Below, piece after piece: positions 18,128-27,652 of a stretch of 33,317 bases of DNA (position 1 is the first letter of the stretch; each line of letters starts with the position of its first letter). Position numbers and translations under genes: made by a program. A model generated the notes under the pieces. It did not search any database. It was given only the letters and a program-made list of their open reading frames with translations, and was not told the DNA's origin. The stretch is from Limisphaerales bacterium (GTDB lineage Bacteria; Verrucomicrobiota; Verrucomicrobiia; Limisphaerales; BOG-1460): positions 1-33,317 of the forward strand of contig PLQC01000046.1 in assembly GCA_003159675.1 (NCBI GenBank), in the 5' to 3' direction.

Positions 18128-18282
18128 CCCGGGCAATTAAGCGGCAACCGGGCGAAGACACCAGCGGAAAATGAAGCCGGAAATCGCATATCAGTTTCCA
18201 TTGTCATCTGGAAGACAGCGGCACTCGAAGAATGTCACCTGAAACCTGAGGCAAATGACAGAGAACGTATGCGTGAGCGCTA

Positions 18283-19197
18283 TTATTCGCTCGTTCCGCC
18301 GCGCTCCAAAGTCTGATCCTCCCACGACGCCGGATCGTCGAGCGATTCCAGGTGGGTGAATGCCGTGCTGTCAGGCAACGCGCGCCGGATGTCACCCTCG
18401 ATGCGCTCGAGGAGTTCGTGGCCACAGTGGACCGTCCAACTGCCCGGAACCAGCACGTGAATAGATACAAACTTCCGCGACCCGGCCTGGCGTGTGCGCA
18501 ATGCGTGGAACTGAACTCCCTCGCCGGAGTACTGGTCAAGGACCTCGCGAACGGCGGTGACATCCTCCGCGGACAACGCCGTGTCCATGAGGCCCAGAAT
18601 GGACCTTTGCACAATGCGAATGCCCGTCCAAACGACGTTGGCTGCCACGATGAGCGCCACCACCGGGTCGAGCCGTTGCCAGCCCGTCAGCGCGACCAAG
18701 CCGACCCCGGCCAGCACGCCGACCGATGTCCATACATCGGCCAACAAATGATGCGCGTTCGCTTCGAGCGTGATGGAATTGTGTTTGCGTCCCACCCGCA
18801 ACAGCAGCAGCGAGACGGCCAAGTTCACGAGGGTGGCCGCCATGGAGACGGCCAGGCCAACACCGATCTCCGCCAGCGGCTTCGGCGCCATCAACCGCGG
18901 CACCGCCGCCGCACTGATGCTGACCGCCGCCACCACAATCAGCCCGCCTTCGACGCCGCTGGAAAAATACTCGGCCTTGCTGTGACCGTAAGCGTGGTCC
19001 TCATCGGCCGGACGCGCCGCCACCGTCAGCATCGACAACGCCATGATCCCTCCGATCAGGTTCACGACCGATTCGATCGCATCCGAGAGAAGCCCGACCG
19101 ATCCCGTGATGCCGTAGGCCGCTGTTTTGAGGATGATCGTGAAGAGGGCGGCCACGATCGAGATCCAGGCAAAACGGGTCAGCCAGGAGCGGTTCAT
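18283..19197 (-). CDS. Cation diffusion facilitator (CDF) family transporter
   Basis: TGSVGLLSDAIESVVNLIGGIMAL, DEDHAYGHSKAEYFSSGVEG, LEANAHHLLADVWTSVGVLAGV. Confidence 0.93.
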   Translation of the reverse strand: MNRSWLTRFAWISIVAALFTIILKTAAYGITGSVGLLSDAIESVVNLIGGIMALSMLTVAARPADEDHAYGHSKAEYFSSGVEGGLIVVAAVSISAAAVPRLMAPKPLAEIGVGLAVSMAATLVNLAVSLLLLRVGRKHNSITLEANAHHLLADVWTSVGVLAGVGLVALTGWQRLDPVVALIVAANVVWTGIRIVQRSILGLMDTALSAEDVTAVREVLDQYSGEGVQFHALRTRQAGSRKFVSIHVLVPGSWTVHCGHELLERIEGDIRRALPDSTAFTHLESLDDPASWEDQTLERGGTSE

Positions 19198-19198
19198 A

Positions 19199-20413
19199 TC
19201 AGATCATATGGCAGAACATGCCGTCGCGGACTTTGGGCTCAAACCAAGTGCTCTTGGGCGGCATGATTCCGCCCGCATTGGCAATCGTCATCAACTCCTC
19301 GATGCCCGTCGGGAACAGGGAAAAGGCGCATGCATGATCTCCCCGGTCCACCAATCGCTCCAACTCGTCCGTGCCGCGAATGCCACCGACAAAACTGATC
19401 CGGTGGCTCGTCCGCGGATCGTCGATGCCGAAGATGGGATCGAGCACATATTTTTGCAGCAACGTCACGCCCAGTTTCTCCACCGGGTCCATCGCGGCGG
19501 CGAAGCGCGGACGGAAGTTCAGCGTGTGCCACTGTCCGGACAGATAAAGACAAACCTCGTGTCTGCGGGACGGAGCGGCCGCGCCCGGCGATTTGAGGAT
19601 GAACACTCCGTCGAGCCGCTCCAGCAGTTGCGCGGGCGTCAGTCCGTTCAGATCCTTCAGCACGCGGTTGTAGGGGAGGATTTGCAGTTGGTTGTGGGGG
19701 AAAATCACGCTCAGAAAAAAAGCGCTGCGCCCCGCGCCATTGCGGTTCTGGAAAACTCGCGCCGCGGCCGCGCTGCGATGATGGCCGTCGGCGATGTAAA
19801 GAAACGGAACGCTCGCGAATTCGGCCGCGATGAACCGGATGTCCGCAGCGTCCCCGATCGTCCACGACGTGTGCCGCACGCCATCCGCCGCCGTGAAATC
19901 GACCGCCGCCTTCCCGACGGCCCGTTTCGCGACAAACTCATCGATTGCCGGAATGGCCGGATAGGTCAGGAAGACCGGGCCGGTTTGGGAATGCAGGGCT
20001 TCCATGTGGAGAATGCGGTCTTCCTCCTTGTCTGGCCGCGTAAGTTCATGCTTTCGGATGACGCCCCCGAGATATTCCCGGCAGCTCGCCACGCCCACGA
20101 GCCCCACTTGGCTGTGCCGGCCCATGACTTGCCGGTAAAGATGGAAGCACGGCCGCTCGTCCTGGCCCAGTGCGCCGAGGGCCAGCAGCCGGTCAAAATT
20201 CTCCTTCGCTTTCGCGTAAACTTCCGGCGCATGCGGGTCGGCCGAAGGCGGCAGATCGATTTCCGGCCGGCTGACGTGGAGGAAACTGAACGGATTTCCC
20301 GCGGCGATCCGACGGGCCTCCTCCGACGACATGACATCGTAAGGCAACTCGCAAATGCGTCCGGCCAGTTCCGGCCGGGGGCGCATTGCGGCGAAGGGTT
20401 CGACGGTTGCCAT
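19199..20413 (-). CDS. DUF1015 family protein
   Basis: MATVEPFAAMRPRPELAGRICELPYDVMSSEEARRIAAGNPFSFLHVSRPEIDLP and FLYIADGHHRSAAAARV motifs of the DUF1015 family. Confidence 0.9.
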   Translation of the reverse strand: MATVEPFAAMRPRPELAGRICELPYDVMSSEEARRIAAGNPFSFLHVSRPEIDLPPSADPHAPEVYAKAKENFDRLLALGALGQDERPCFHLYRQVMGRHSQVGLVGVASCREYLGGVIRKHELTRPDKEEDRILHMEALHSQTGPVFLTYPAIPAIDEFVAKRAVGKAAVDFTAADGVRHTSWTIGDAADIRFIAAEFASVPFLYIADGHHRSAAAARVFQNRNGAGRSAFFLSVIFPHNQLQILPYNRVLKDLNGLTPAQLLERLDGVFILKSPGAAAPSRRHEVCLYLSGQWHTLNFRPRFAAAMDPVEKLGVTLLQKYVLDPIFGIDDPRTSHRISFVGGIRGTDELERLVDRGDHACAFSLFPTGIEELMTIANAGGIMPPKSTWFEPKVRDGMFCHMI

Positions 20414-20581
20414 AACGCGCGGCGAAGATAGGAGAGGCACCGGTCAAACGCACGCCGAAATTGCATTGGCCGAACCGCCGCAAGGAAGGGATACCCGGAA
20501 CCCGCCGGACGCAACAGATTCTGCTGGCCATCGCGGGGGCCGCGCCGGTAAGCTGGCAGCGCGATCGACACGACGCGCGTT

Positions 20582-21106
20582 ATGGACATCATCTTCAACT
20601 GCCCCGAGTGCGAACAGGAACTCGAGGTCGATAGTTCCGGCGCCGGAACCGAAATCGACTGTCCTTCCTGCGGTGAGAAAATCCTCATCCCACAGCCCGG
20701 CACCGAAGGAACGCGGACGGCCACGCCGACAGACACCGGGAATATTCCGCTCGCTCCGGGCGCCAGCCCCGTCAACCCGATTTCCAGTTCCGCCGCCGCC
20801 AAGGTGGAGATGCACCTCAAGGTGCCGGTGCATGCCGCGCCCGCCGCAAGCCTCATCGCCAAACCAACGGTCGTGGCAGAAATCGTCTCCAGGGATTCAG
20901 ACAAGAAAATCCGCATTAAAACGATCCGCCACACGGATTGCATCGAGGTCGGGCATGATCGGTTCGACGAGATCGTAAGCCAGTTTCTCGGCAAAGTGGG
21001 CGAAAAAAACATCGTCAGCATCAACAGCATCAACTATACGTTCCTCGACATCGGCACGCAAAAGCTCATGACCGAGTACGGCGTGATGGTCATCTACAAG
21101 GGCTGA
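20582..21106 (+). CDS. Zinc-ribbon-containing hypothetical protein
   Basis: CPECEQELEVDSSGAGTEIDCPSCGEKI (CxxC...CxxC), linker, then an uncharacterised ~90-aa C-terminal domain. Confidence 0.75.
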   Translation: MDIIFNCPECEQELEVDSSGAGTEIDCPSCGEKILIPQPGTEGTRTATPTDTGNIPLAPGASPVNPISSSAAAKVEMHLKVPVHAAPAASLIAKPTVVAEIVSRDSDKKIRIKTIRHTDCIEVGHDRFDEIVSQFLGKVGEKNIVSINSINYTFLDIGTQKLMTEYGVMVIYKG

Positions 21107-21167
21107 TCTCACCTCCTCCGGCATTTCTGACCTTGCCTTGGCCATCTCACGTTATTACCGTGCCCTC

Positions 21168-22154
21168 ATGAACCGCTGGTCGATTCGCCTGTTCTTGATC
21201 GCCGTTTGCGTTCTGGCGGTGCCGTATCGCTCTCCGGCGCCATTGATCTACACCCCGGGCGAGGGCTGGACATATGAACCCGCCGGCGGCGAGGGTAATT
21301 GGCAGCGCACGCGCGCCAAGGATCAATTGATCGTCGCCCAGGACGCGTTTGACAAGAAGGACTACAGACTGGCCCTCAAAGCGGCCCGGCGCGTCGTCCG
21401 CGTGTGGCCACTCTCCGATTACGCGCCCCAGGCACAGTATATTGTCGGACGCTGTTACGAGACCAGGGGCGTCGATGAACGGGCCTTCAAGGAATATCAA
21501 ACCCTGCTCGAAAAATACCCGAAAGCGGTCAACTACGAGGAGGTCCTCAAACGCCAATTTGACATCGCGAACCGCTTCCTCGGCGGCGAATGGTTCAGGC
21601 TGTGGACGTACATCCCGTTCTTCCCGTCGATGGATCGCACCTCCGTTCTCTTTGAAAAAATCGTCAAGAACGGCCCCTACAGCGACATCGCCCCGCAAGC
21701 CCAGATGAAAATCGGCGAGGCGCGGGAGAAGCAATCGAATTATGCCGAAGCGGTGAAGGCCTATCAACGGGCCGCGGACCGTTACAATGACCGGCCCCAG
21801 ATCGCGGCGGACGCCACCTATCGCGAAGGCATCGCTTACGAAAAGCAGGCCCAAACCGCCGAATACGACCAAAGTACCGCGGGTCAGGCAATTGCCACCT
21901 TCACCGATTTCATGACGCTCTATCCCGACGACTCGCGGGTGCCGGAATCGCAAAAGACCATCACCCAGCTCCGGATGGAGCAGGCTCGCGGCAACTTCGA
22001 AATTGCCAGGTATTACGAGAAAAACAAGAAATGGAACGGCGCGATGATTTACTACAACGAAGTGTTGCTGCGCGATCCCAATTCGCCGTACGCAGCGCAG
22101 GCGCGCGAGCGGATCGAAGCGATCAAAAAGCACCTCGTGACGGCCGGCCGATAG
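21168..22154 (+). CDS. TPR-repeat BamD/YfiO-like outer-membrane assembly protein
   Basis: N-terminal signal-like hydrophobic stretch; tandem TPR-like units (DAFDKKDYRLALKAARRVVRVWPLSDYAPQAQYIVGRCYETRG; EAVKAYQRAADRYNDRPQIAADATYREGIAYEKQ; ARYYEKNKKWNGAMIYYNEVLLRDPNSPYAAQARERI). Confidence 0.85.
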   Translation: MNRWSIRLFLIAVCVLAVPYRSPAPLIYTPGEGWTYEPAGGEGNWQRTRAKDQLIVAQDAFDKKDYRLALKAARRVVRVWPLSDYAPQAQYIVGRCYETRGVDERAFKEYQTLLEKYPKAVNYEEVLKRQFDIANRFLGGEWFRLWTYIPFFPSMDRTSVLFEKIVKNGPYSDIAPQAQMKIGEAREKQSNYAEAVKAYQRAADRYNDRPQIAADATYREGIAYEKQAQTAEYDQSTAGQAIATFTDFMTLYPDDSRVPESQKTITQLRMEQARGNFEIARYYEKNKKWNGAMIYYNEVLLRDPNSPYAAQARERIEAIKKHLVTAGR

Positions 22155-22156
22155 CC

Positions 22157-22669
22157 ATGCGAGCGATCCGACCGGTTTCAGCCTGTCTCATGCTGTTGAT
22201 GCTGAGCGGTTGCGCCGGCTACAAACTCGGCCCGGCCGGCAGGATCGAGGCCGGCGCAAAAACCCTCCAGATCGACTCGTTCTCCAACCAAACACTCGAA
22301 CCGCGCCTGGGCGATGCCATCAATGCAGCACTGCGGAGAAGCCTTCAGGAAGACGGCACCTACCGCCTCTCCTCCGGCGGCGGGGCGGACATCATCGTGA
22401 CCGGAACCATCCTCCGATACACCCGCAATATCCTGAGTCTTGTCCCCAACGACGTCCTGACCGTCCGGGACTTTCGCGTAAACGCGACCGCGCGAGTGAT
22501 CGCCCGCGACACCGTCACCGGCAAGGTTCTGCTGGACCGTCCGGTCACCGGTTATACCCTGGTTCGCGCCGGTTCCGACCTGACGAGCGCGGAACGTCAG
22601 GCCCTGCCCCTGCTGGCCGATGATCTGTCCAGGAAAGTGACGGCACTGCTGGTGGACGGAACGTGGTGA
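22157..22669 (+). CDS. LptE-like LPS-assembly lipoprotein
   Basis: Lipobox-like LMLLMLSGCAGYKLG; LQIDSFSNQTLEPRLGDAINAALRRSLQEDGTYRL; adjacent (2 nt) to the BamD-like gene. Confidence 0.8.
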   Translation: MRAIRPVSACLMLLMLSGCAGYKLGPAGRIEAGAKTLQIDSFSNQTLEPRLGDAINAALRRSLQEDGTYRLSSGGGADIIVTGTILRYTRNILSLVPNDVLTVRDFRVNATARVIARDTVTGKVLLDRPVTGYTLVRAGSDLTSAERQALPLLADDLSRKVTALLVDGTW

Positions 22670-22792
22670 ACCCGCTCGGCGGCCGGGTGCGGGCAAAAAC
22701 CCCGGTCAAAAAACTTCTTGATTGCCCGCGCGAGTATTGTATCAGTGGATTGTCTTATCGTTTCACAAACAACTAAAACCAAACTAATGATT

Positions 22793-23194
22793 ATGAACAA
22801 AACCATCCTTAAGCTATGGCTTCCGGGTCTGTTGGTTGCCGCCATCGCAGGAATGCCTCTTCACCTCGGCGCGCAGGACACCAACAAACCTGCCATCGAA
22901 AAGAAGGAAACCAAATCCAAGAAATCGGGCGTGCCGTTCCATGGAAAACTCAAGGCCGTGGACAACACCGCCAAGACCCTGTCAGTGGGAACCCTGGTGA
23001 TCCAGGTCATCTCGGAGACCAAAATCACCAGGAAAGACAAGCCGGCGACGCTGGAGGACGGGGTCGTTGGGGAGAACGTGAGCGGCCGGTACGTGAAGAC
23101 GGAGGATGGAAAGCTGAACGCACTGACGATTCACCTTGGATCGAAGGAACCCAAGAGTGAGTTGAAGAAGGACGAAACCGGCGGCGAAAAGTAA
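22793..23194 (+). CDS. Secreted hypothetical protein (DUF5666-like)
   Basis: MNKTILKLWLPGLLVAAIAGMPLHLGAQ signal peptide; GKLKAVDNTAKTLSVGTLVIQVISETKITRKDKPATLEDGVVGENVSGRYVKTEDGKLNALTIHL. Confidence 0.75.
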   Translation: MNKTILKLWLPGLLVAAIAGMPLHLGAQDTNKPAIEKKETKSKKSGVPFHGKLKAVDNTAKTLSVGTLVIQVISETKITRKDKPATLEDGVVGENVSGRYVKTEDGKLNALTIHLGSKEPKSELKKDETGGEK

Positions 23195-23208
23195 ACGGGA
23201 TGTTTTGC

Positions 23209-23243
23209 GAAAGCGGCAGGCCGGTCCCCGGCCTGCCGCTTTC
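23209..23243. terminator. Strong bidirectional terminator between convergent genes
   Basis: GAAAGCGGCAGGCCGG-TCC-CCGGCCTGCCGCTTTC: perfect 16-bp arms, 3-nt loop, followed by CATTTT; sits between the 23194 and 23258 stop ends. Confidence 0.88.
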
Positions 23244-23257
23244 ATTTTGGGCCAAAC

Positions 23258-24256
23258 TCAGCGGCGCCACCAACTGGTTTTCGTCTTGGGTGAACCGGGG
23301 CTCTGCGTGGTCTGGGCGAGAAGCAGCATGGTGCGCGAACGCTCCAGCGCCATCTGGAATTCATCGTAACTCATGAACCGGTCCCGAGGCTCCTTCGCCA
23401 TCGCCTTCATCAAGGCGTCGCTCGTCGCCTGCGTCGATTCCGGCAACACCAGATTGGGCGGCGTCAGCGGCGTGTGCACGTGCGCCGATACGAGTTCCTC
23501 GACCGTGGGTGCTTCGAAGGGAACGTGCCCCGTCAGTGCGTGGTAGAGCGTCCCGCCCAGGCTGTACATATCCGACAGGGCCGTCTCCCGCTCGCGCTTG
23601 ATTTTTTCCGGAGCGACATAATAGGGTGTGCCCCAAGTGACATTCTCCATTTCCTGATCGGCCTCGGCGCTCCGGGCCAGGCCAAAATCCACCAGTTTGG
23701 GCTCGTTGTCGGCGTTGAAGAGGATATTGCCGGGTTTGATGTCGCGGTGCAGGAGATTGTGCTTGAGGGCCATGTCGAGGGCGGAGGCGATCTTGATGCC
23801 GATGTCCAGCACTTCCAACTCCGAAATGCGGGTCTGCTTCTCGATCTTGGTGTCGAGACTGCCGCAGTCCGCCAGTTCCATCACGAGATACCGCTGCCCC
23901 TCCCACTCGTCGAACGTGTAGATGTGAATGATGTTCGTGTGGTTGAGCGAGGCGCAGGCGCGCGCTTCGCGATAAAAATCGTCGAGCGCCTTCTGGTCGC
24001 TCAACAACTCTTTCTTCATCAGCTTCACCGCCACCATTCGAGCCAGCGTGGTGTCCATCGCGCGATACACGGTTCCCATGCCGCCTGATCCGATGACGCC
24101 TTCAAGTTCGAACTGGCGCAGCATCAGCGGCATCATGATCGGATGGCCGCACTTCTTGCACGACTCCGTCGCCAGAGGCCGGAGGTCGCCGGATATGAAG
24201 ACTTTGGTGTTGCAATGGCTGCAAGTGACCATCTTCAGTGGAGCTCTGTCACCCAT
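23258..24256 (-). CDS. Serine/threonine protein kinase with N-terminal zinc ribbon
   Basis: CSHCNTKVFISGDLRPLATESCKKCG; FELEGVIGSGGMGTVYRAMDTTLARMVAVKLMKKEL; LLHRDIKPGNILFNADNEPKLVDFGLARS; GTPYYVAPEKI. Confidence 0.93.
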   Translation of the reverse strand: MGDRAPLKMVTCSHCNTKVFISGDLRPLATESCKKCGHPIMMPLMLRQFELEGVIGSGGMGTVYRAMDTTLARMVAVKLMKKELLSDQKALDDFYREARACASLNHTNIIHIYTFDEWEGQRYLVMELADCGSLDTKIEKQTRISELEVLDIGIKIASALDMALKHNLLHRDIKPGNILFNADNEPKLVDFGLARSAEADQEMENVTWGTPYYVAPEKIKRERETALSDMYSLGGTLYHALTGHVPFEAPTVEELVSAHVHTPLTPPNLVLPESTQATSDALMKAMAKEPRDRFMSYDEFQMALERSRTMLLLAQTTQSPGSPKTKTSWWRR

Positions 24257-24491
24257 GACTATAAAAAGGTAGCATCAATCATTCCGGATACCAAGTCTGT
24301 GTCCCGCCGTCTGAAGCCCTTGCTGCAATGCGGGAAAATCACTCTTCCAATGCGCATTTTCACGACTCGCGTCCAATCGGAATCCAGCCGAAGATCCGCG
24401 CCGAAACCGGCCTCCGCCGCGTCTGACGAAAAAATTCGCTTCCGAAGCCCGTTCGCTTACGAGTTTTATACGATCTGAGCAAGATATTTTT

Positions 24492-24520
24492 TTGACAAAC
24501 GACGCAAAATGGTGTTTTAT
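24492..24520 (+). promoter_or_regulatory. Candidate sigma-70 promoter
   Basis: TTGACA (24492-24497), 17-nt spacer, TTTTAT (24515-24520). Confidence 0.5.
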
Positions 24521-24526
24521 GCAGTG

Positions 24527-24702
24527 CGTTAAGCCATGAATACCACGTTGACAACGCAACAGAATCTGAAGCAGCGCCAGTCCCGGCCTGTCGGGATTTG
24601 GCATCGCTGCGCCATGATCCCAGGCAACGCGGGTGGAATTCTTTAAACAATAATACACATTTCCAGAAAAACCCGCGATTGCCAGTCAGTCGCGGGTTTT
24701 TT
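24527..24702 (+). ncRNA. Candidate small RNA or leader/attenuator RNA
   Basis: Promoter-like element upstream; hairpin GCAGCG.CCA.TCCCG-GCCTGT-CGGGA.TGG.CGCTGC (24571-24610); optional 36-codon ORF 24536-24646; ends in an intrinsic terminator at 24667-24702. The start coordinate is an estimate. Confidence 0.45.
24667..24702 (+). terminator. Rho-independent terminator
   Basis: AAAAACCCGCGA...TCGCGGGTTTTTT: 12-bp complementary arms around TTGCCAGTCAG, T-tract at the 3' side. Confidence 0.8.
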
Positions 24703-24755
24703 GTTTGGAAGCAATCGTTCCGGCACAACGCCGGGACAGAAAAGAAAGGCAACCA

Positions 24756-25103
24756 GTGAAAGAAAATACCAACATCAAAAGGCTGCCGGCACGGTTCGGG
24801 CCTGAGACGCGGTTTGAGGTGAAGCCGGCCCCGCCGGCGCCCTTCTGCGCCACGCACGAGACCGACCTCGACAGGTTGAAACACCGCCTGCTCTTGCGGT
24901 TTCTCGACGAACTGGCGGACCCGAAGTTCACCGGCCACATGCGCCGCGCCGCCAACGAAGCGGCCGCACTGGCTTGGGTAACACCCTATCCGCTGCTGGT
25001 GTTCCCGGGATTGTTCGAGGAGAAGACCCGAGGTGCGCTGCTTCAAGCTGAACGCCAGGCAAGCGTGCGCCAACGCAGCGTCGAGCTGCTGGCGGCGGTA
25101 TGA
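24756..25103 (+). CDS. Hypothetical protein (GTG start)
   Basis: VKENTNIKRLPARFGPETRFEVKP...RFLDELADPKFTGHMRRAANEAAALAWVTPYPLLVFPGLFEEK; AAAGG-like RBS upstream; lies 53 nt after the terminator. Confidence 0.6.
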   Translation: MKENTNIKRLPARFGPETRFEVKPAPPAPFCATHETDLDRLKHRLLLRFLDELADPKFTGHMRRAANEAAALAWVTPYPLLVFPGLFEEKTRGALLQAERQASVRQRSVELLAAV

Positions 25104-25139
25104 ACGCCGTGATGCTTGACATGGGGACGATCCGGCCGG

Positions 25140-25198
25140 GGAACCGTTTGCGCAGGCGAATCCCTGCGTGCAGAGTTTGCGCTCGCGCAAACGGTTCC
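25140..25198. repeat. Perfect 14-bp inverted repeat with an alternative internal pairing partner
   Basis: GGAACCGTTTGCGC (25140-25153) and GCGCAAACGGTTCC (25185-25198); GTTTGCGC also occurs at 25175-25182, forming GTTTGCGC-TC-GCGCAAAC. Confidence 0.85.
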
Positions 25199-25346
25199 TC
25201 GCGCCAGTCTTGCCCGGACGCCGCGCCGCGCGTGTGGGGATGCGCCCCGGTGCCTTTCCAGGACATTTCCCGGCTTGACTGCACGCGTCTGAGTTTCCAT
25301 ATTACAATTACGATTCTGGTAGGTTCAGAAGAGACTCGAGATTTGT

Positions 25347-27179
25347 ATGCCGAAGCCGAAGGCCCGAACGTCTGCGCCAAAACCCGGCGCGCGAAAGGAC
25401 AAGAGCCCTTCCTCTACCGACAGAACAATCCGGGAACCTGAATCCGTATCCACAGATCAAAACAGCTTCGCTCCGGCGCACTCCTCCCCATTCGCGGCCA
25501 ATGGCCAACCCCCGACTCCGGGTTCCGCCGCCCCAACGGACGCGCCGGCCGCTAACAACGTCGAGATCGCGGAGAAAATAAAGGAGTTGATCCGGCTGGC
25601 CCAGGAGCAGGGCTACCTGACGTATGGGGATATCAACGACGCGCTCCCGGCCAATTTGATGACCCCCGAAGGCCTGGATGAAATCTACATCAAACTCCGC
25701 GGGCTGGAGGTCGAGATCGTGGATCAGGCCGAGGTGGACCGCATCAAACAGGCGGATCTCGAAGAGGAGGAGGACAAGAACCGGCTGGACATCCTGGACG
25801 ACCCAGTCCGCATGTATCTCAGGCAAATGGGCCAGGTTCCGTTGCTGACGCGCGAACAGGAGGTCGAGATCTCCAAGCGCATCGAGGACGCCGAAAAGGT
25901 AGTGAAGCGACTGATCTACAGCCTGGGGTTTGCGGCCAAGGAACACATTGCGCTGGCCGAAAAACTCGTCTCCGAGCCGCCCAAAGAACGCTTCGATCGT
26001 GTCGTTCTCGACAAGAAAATCGACAGCCGGGACGATCATCTCCAGGCCCTTCGCAAACAGCTCAAGCAACTGGGCGAACTCGATCAGCAAGTCGATCAAC
26101 ACTATGCCGCATGGCAGGCCGAGGCCGCCGGGCCCAGACGGGACAGGCTGTACGCGACGTTCAAGAAACTGGACCGCAGGTTGTGGAAGGCCTTTGACAA
26201 GTTCTACTACAAGCAGCGGGTCATCGAGGAGATGACGCTGGTGGCCGAGAACATCCACGACAAGATGCTGTTGGGCCTGCGCACGATCGAGGGGTTCAAG
26301 GACCAGCGGAAATCGGCGGCGCCGCACGGAATCGTTCAATCGGAAGAGCGCAAGATCAAGGCGCTCGAAGAGTTCGTTCGGATGCCGCACCAGGACTACC
26401 TCAAGGTCTTCACACAATTGAAGCACTTCGCCGCAAAAGCGCTCCAGGCCAAGACAGAGATGGTCGAGGCCAACCTGCGCCTCGTCATTTCCATCGCCAA
26501 GAAATATACCAACCGCGGCCTGTCGTTCCTCGATCTGATCCAGGAAGGCAACATGGGCCTGATGAAAGCCGTCGAAAAATTCGAGTATCGACGCGGCTAT
26601 AAATTCTCGACTTACGCCACCTGGTGGATACGCCAGGCCATCACACGCTCGATCGCGGACCAGGCCCGCACCATTCGCATCCCCGTCCACATGATCGAAA
26701 CGATCAACAAGCTGATGCGGGCTCAAAAGCGGCTGCTCCAGGATTTCGGCCGCGAGCCGACGCCGGAGGAACTGGCGGACGAAATGCAGTTGCCGGTCGA
26801 CCGGGTGCGCGCGGTGCTGAAAATGGCGCAACAGCCCATTTCCCTCCAGTCGCCGGTGGGCGACGGCGAAGACACTAACTTTGGCGATTTTATCGAGGAC
26901 AAGTCCACGGAAAGTCCGTCGGAGATGACCAGCTTCAGCCTGTTGAAAGACAAGTTGAGCGATGTGCTGTCCAGCCTCTCGGAACGCGAGCGGAAGGTGT
27001 TGGAGCTTCGCTTCGGGCTCGGCGACGGCTATTCCCGCACCCTCGAGGAAGTCGGCAAGCAATTCAGAGTCACGCGCGAGCGGATCCGGCAGATCGAAGC
27101 CAAGGCGCTCCGCAAGATGCGGCATCCCACGCGCCTCCGCCAACTGCACGGATTCCTCGAAATCGAAGCGACCGAGTGA
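25347..27179 (+). CDS. rpoD: RNA polymerase primary sigma factor (RpoD/SigA)
   Basis: [80 protein letters not shown]-terminal [31 protein letters not shown]. Confidence 0.97.
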   Translation: MPKPKARTSAPKPGARKDKSPSSTDRTIREPESVSTDQNSFAPAHSSPFAANGQPPTPGSAAPTDAPAANNVEIAEKIKELIRLAQEQGYLTYGDINDALPANLMTPEGLDEIYIKLRGLEVEIVDQAEVDRIKQADLEEEEDKNRLDILDDPVRMYLRQMGQVPLLTREQEVEISKRIEDAEKVVKRLIYSLGFAAKEHIALAEKLVSEPPKERFDRVVLDKKIDSRDDHLQALRKQLKQLGELDQQVDQHYAAWQAEAAGPRRDRLYATFKKLDRRLWKAFDKFYYKQRVIEEMTLVAENIHDKMLLGLRTIEGFKDQRKSAAPHGIVQSEERKIKALEEFVRMPHQDYLKVFTQLKHFAAKALQAKTEMVEANLRLVISIAKKYTNRGLSFLDLIQEGNMGLMKAVEKFEYRRGYKFSTYATWWIRQAITRSIADQARTIRIPVHMIETINKLMRAQKRLLQDFGREPTPEELADEMQLPVDRVRAVLKMAQQPISLQSPVGDGEDTNFGDFIEDKSTESPSEMTSFSLLKDKLSDVLSSLSERERKVLELRFGLGDGYSRTLEEVGKQFRVTRERIRQIEAKALRKMRHPTRLRQLHGFLEIEATE

Positions 27180-27185
27180 CCCGCG

Positions 27186-27557
27186 TCAGGGCCTGGGCAC
27201 ATAGACCTGCACCGCGGCAAGCAGATCCTCCATCGAATCGGTCTTCCGCATGAAACCGCTGGCGCCCCGAAGCATCGCCTGGTCCAGCAAGTCCTCGTCC
27301 GGCATCCCCGTGAACATCACCACAGGCAGCTTCGGAAAATTGGCTTTGAAATACCCCAGCAGTTCCAGTCCGTTTTCACCCGCCAGCCTGATGTCCAGGA
27401 CGGTCAGATCGAGGTGTCCTTCGTCCGCCAACGCCATCGCCTCGTGCCCCGTGTTCGCCGTGGTGACCTCATACCCTTTTCCGCCGAAAAAAGCCGACAA
27501 CATCTCCAGGATCGGCCCGTCGTCATCCACAAACAGAATTCGCGGATTCATAGCCAT
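27186..27557 (-). CDS. Stand-alone response regulator receiver domain
   Basis: PRILFVDDDGPILEMLSAFFGGKGYEV..LDLTVLDIRLAGENGLELL..PVVMFTG. Confidence 0.92.
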   Translation of the reverse strand: MAMNPRILFVDDDGPILEMLSAFFGGKGYEVTTANTGHEAMALADEGHLDLTVLDIRLAGENGLELLGYFKANFPKLPVVMFTGMPDEDLLDQAMLRGASGFMRKTDSMEDLLAAVQVYVPRP

Positions 27558-27652
27558 GCTTTTAGCACACCGGAGTCGGATTGCAAGCAGAAGGGATCGC
27601 GCGTTGCCATAAAATGCTTGGTCAATTTTCCACGATCCCCTAGTCTCCGGAC

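Noticed and set aside
22740-22792. Sigma-70-like promoter before the 22793 secreted protein
   Set aside because: TTGATT...TATCAG-like spacing exists nearby but both boxes are weak; not distinguishable from chance.
25275-25308. TTGACT...TATTAC/TACAAT promoter for rpoD
   Set aside because: Spacers of 19 and 22 nt are outside the optimal range; plausible but unsupported without TSS data.
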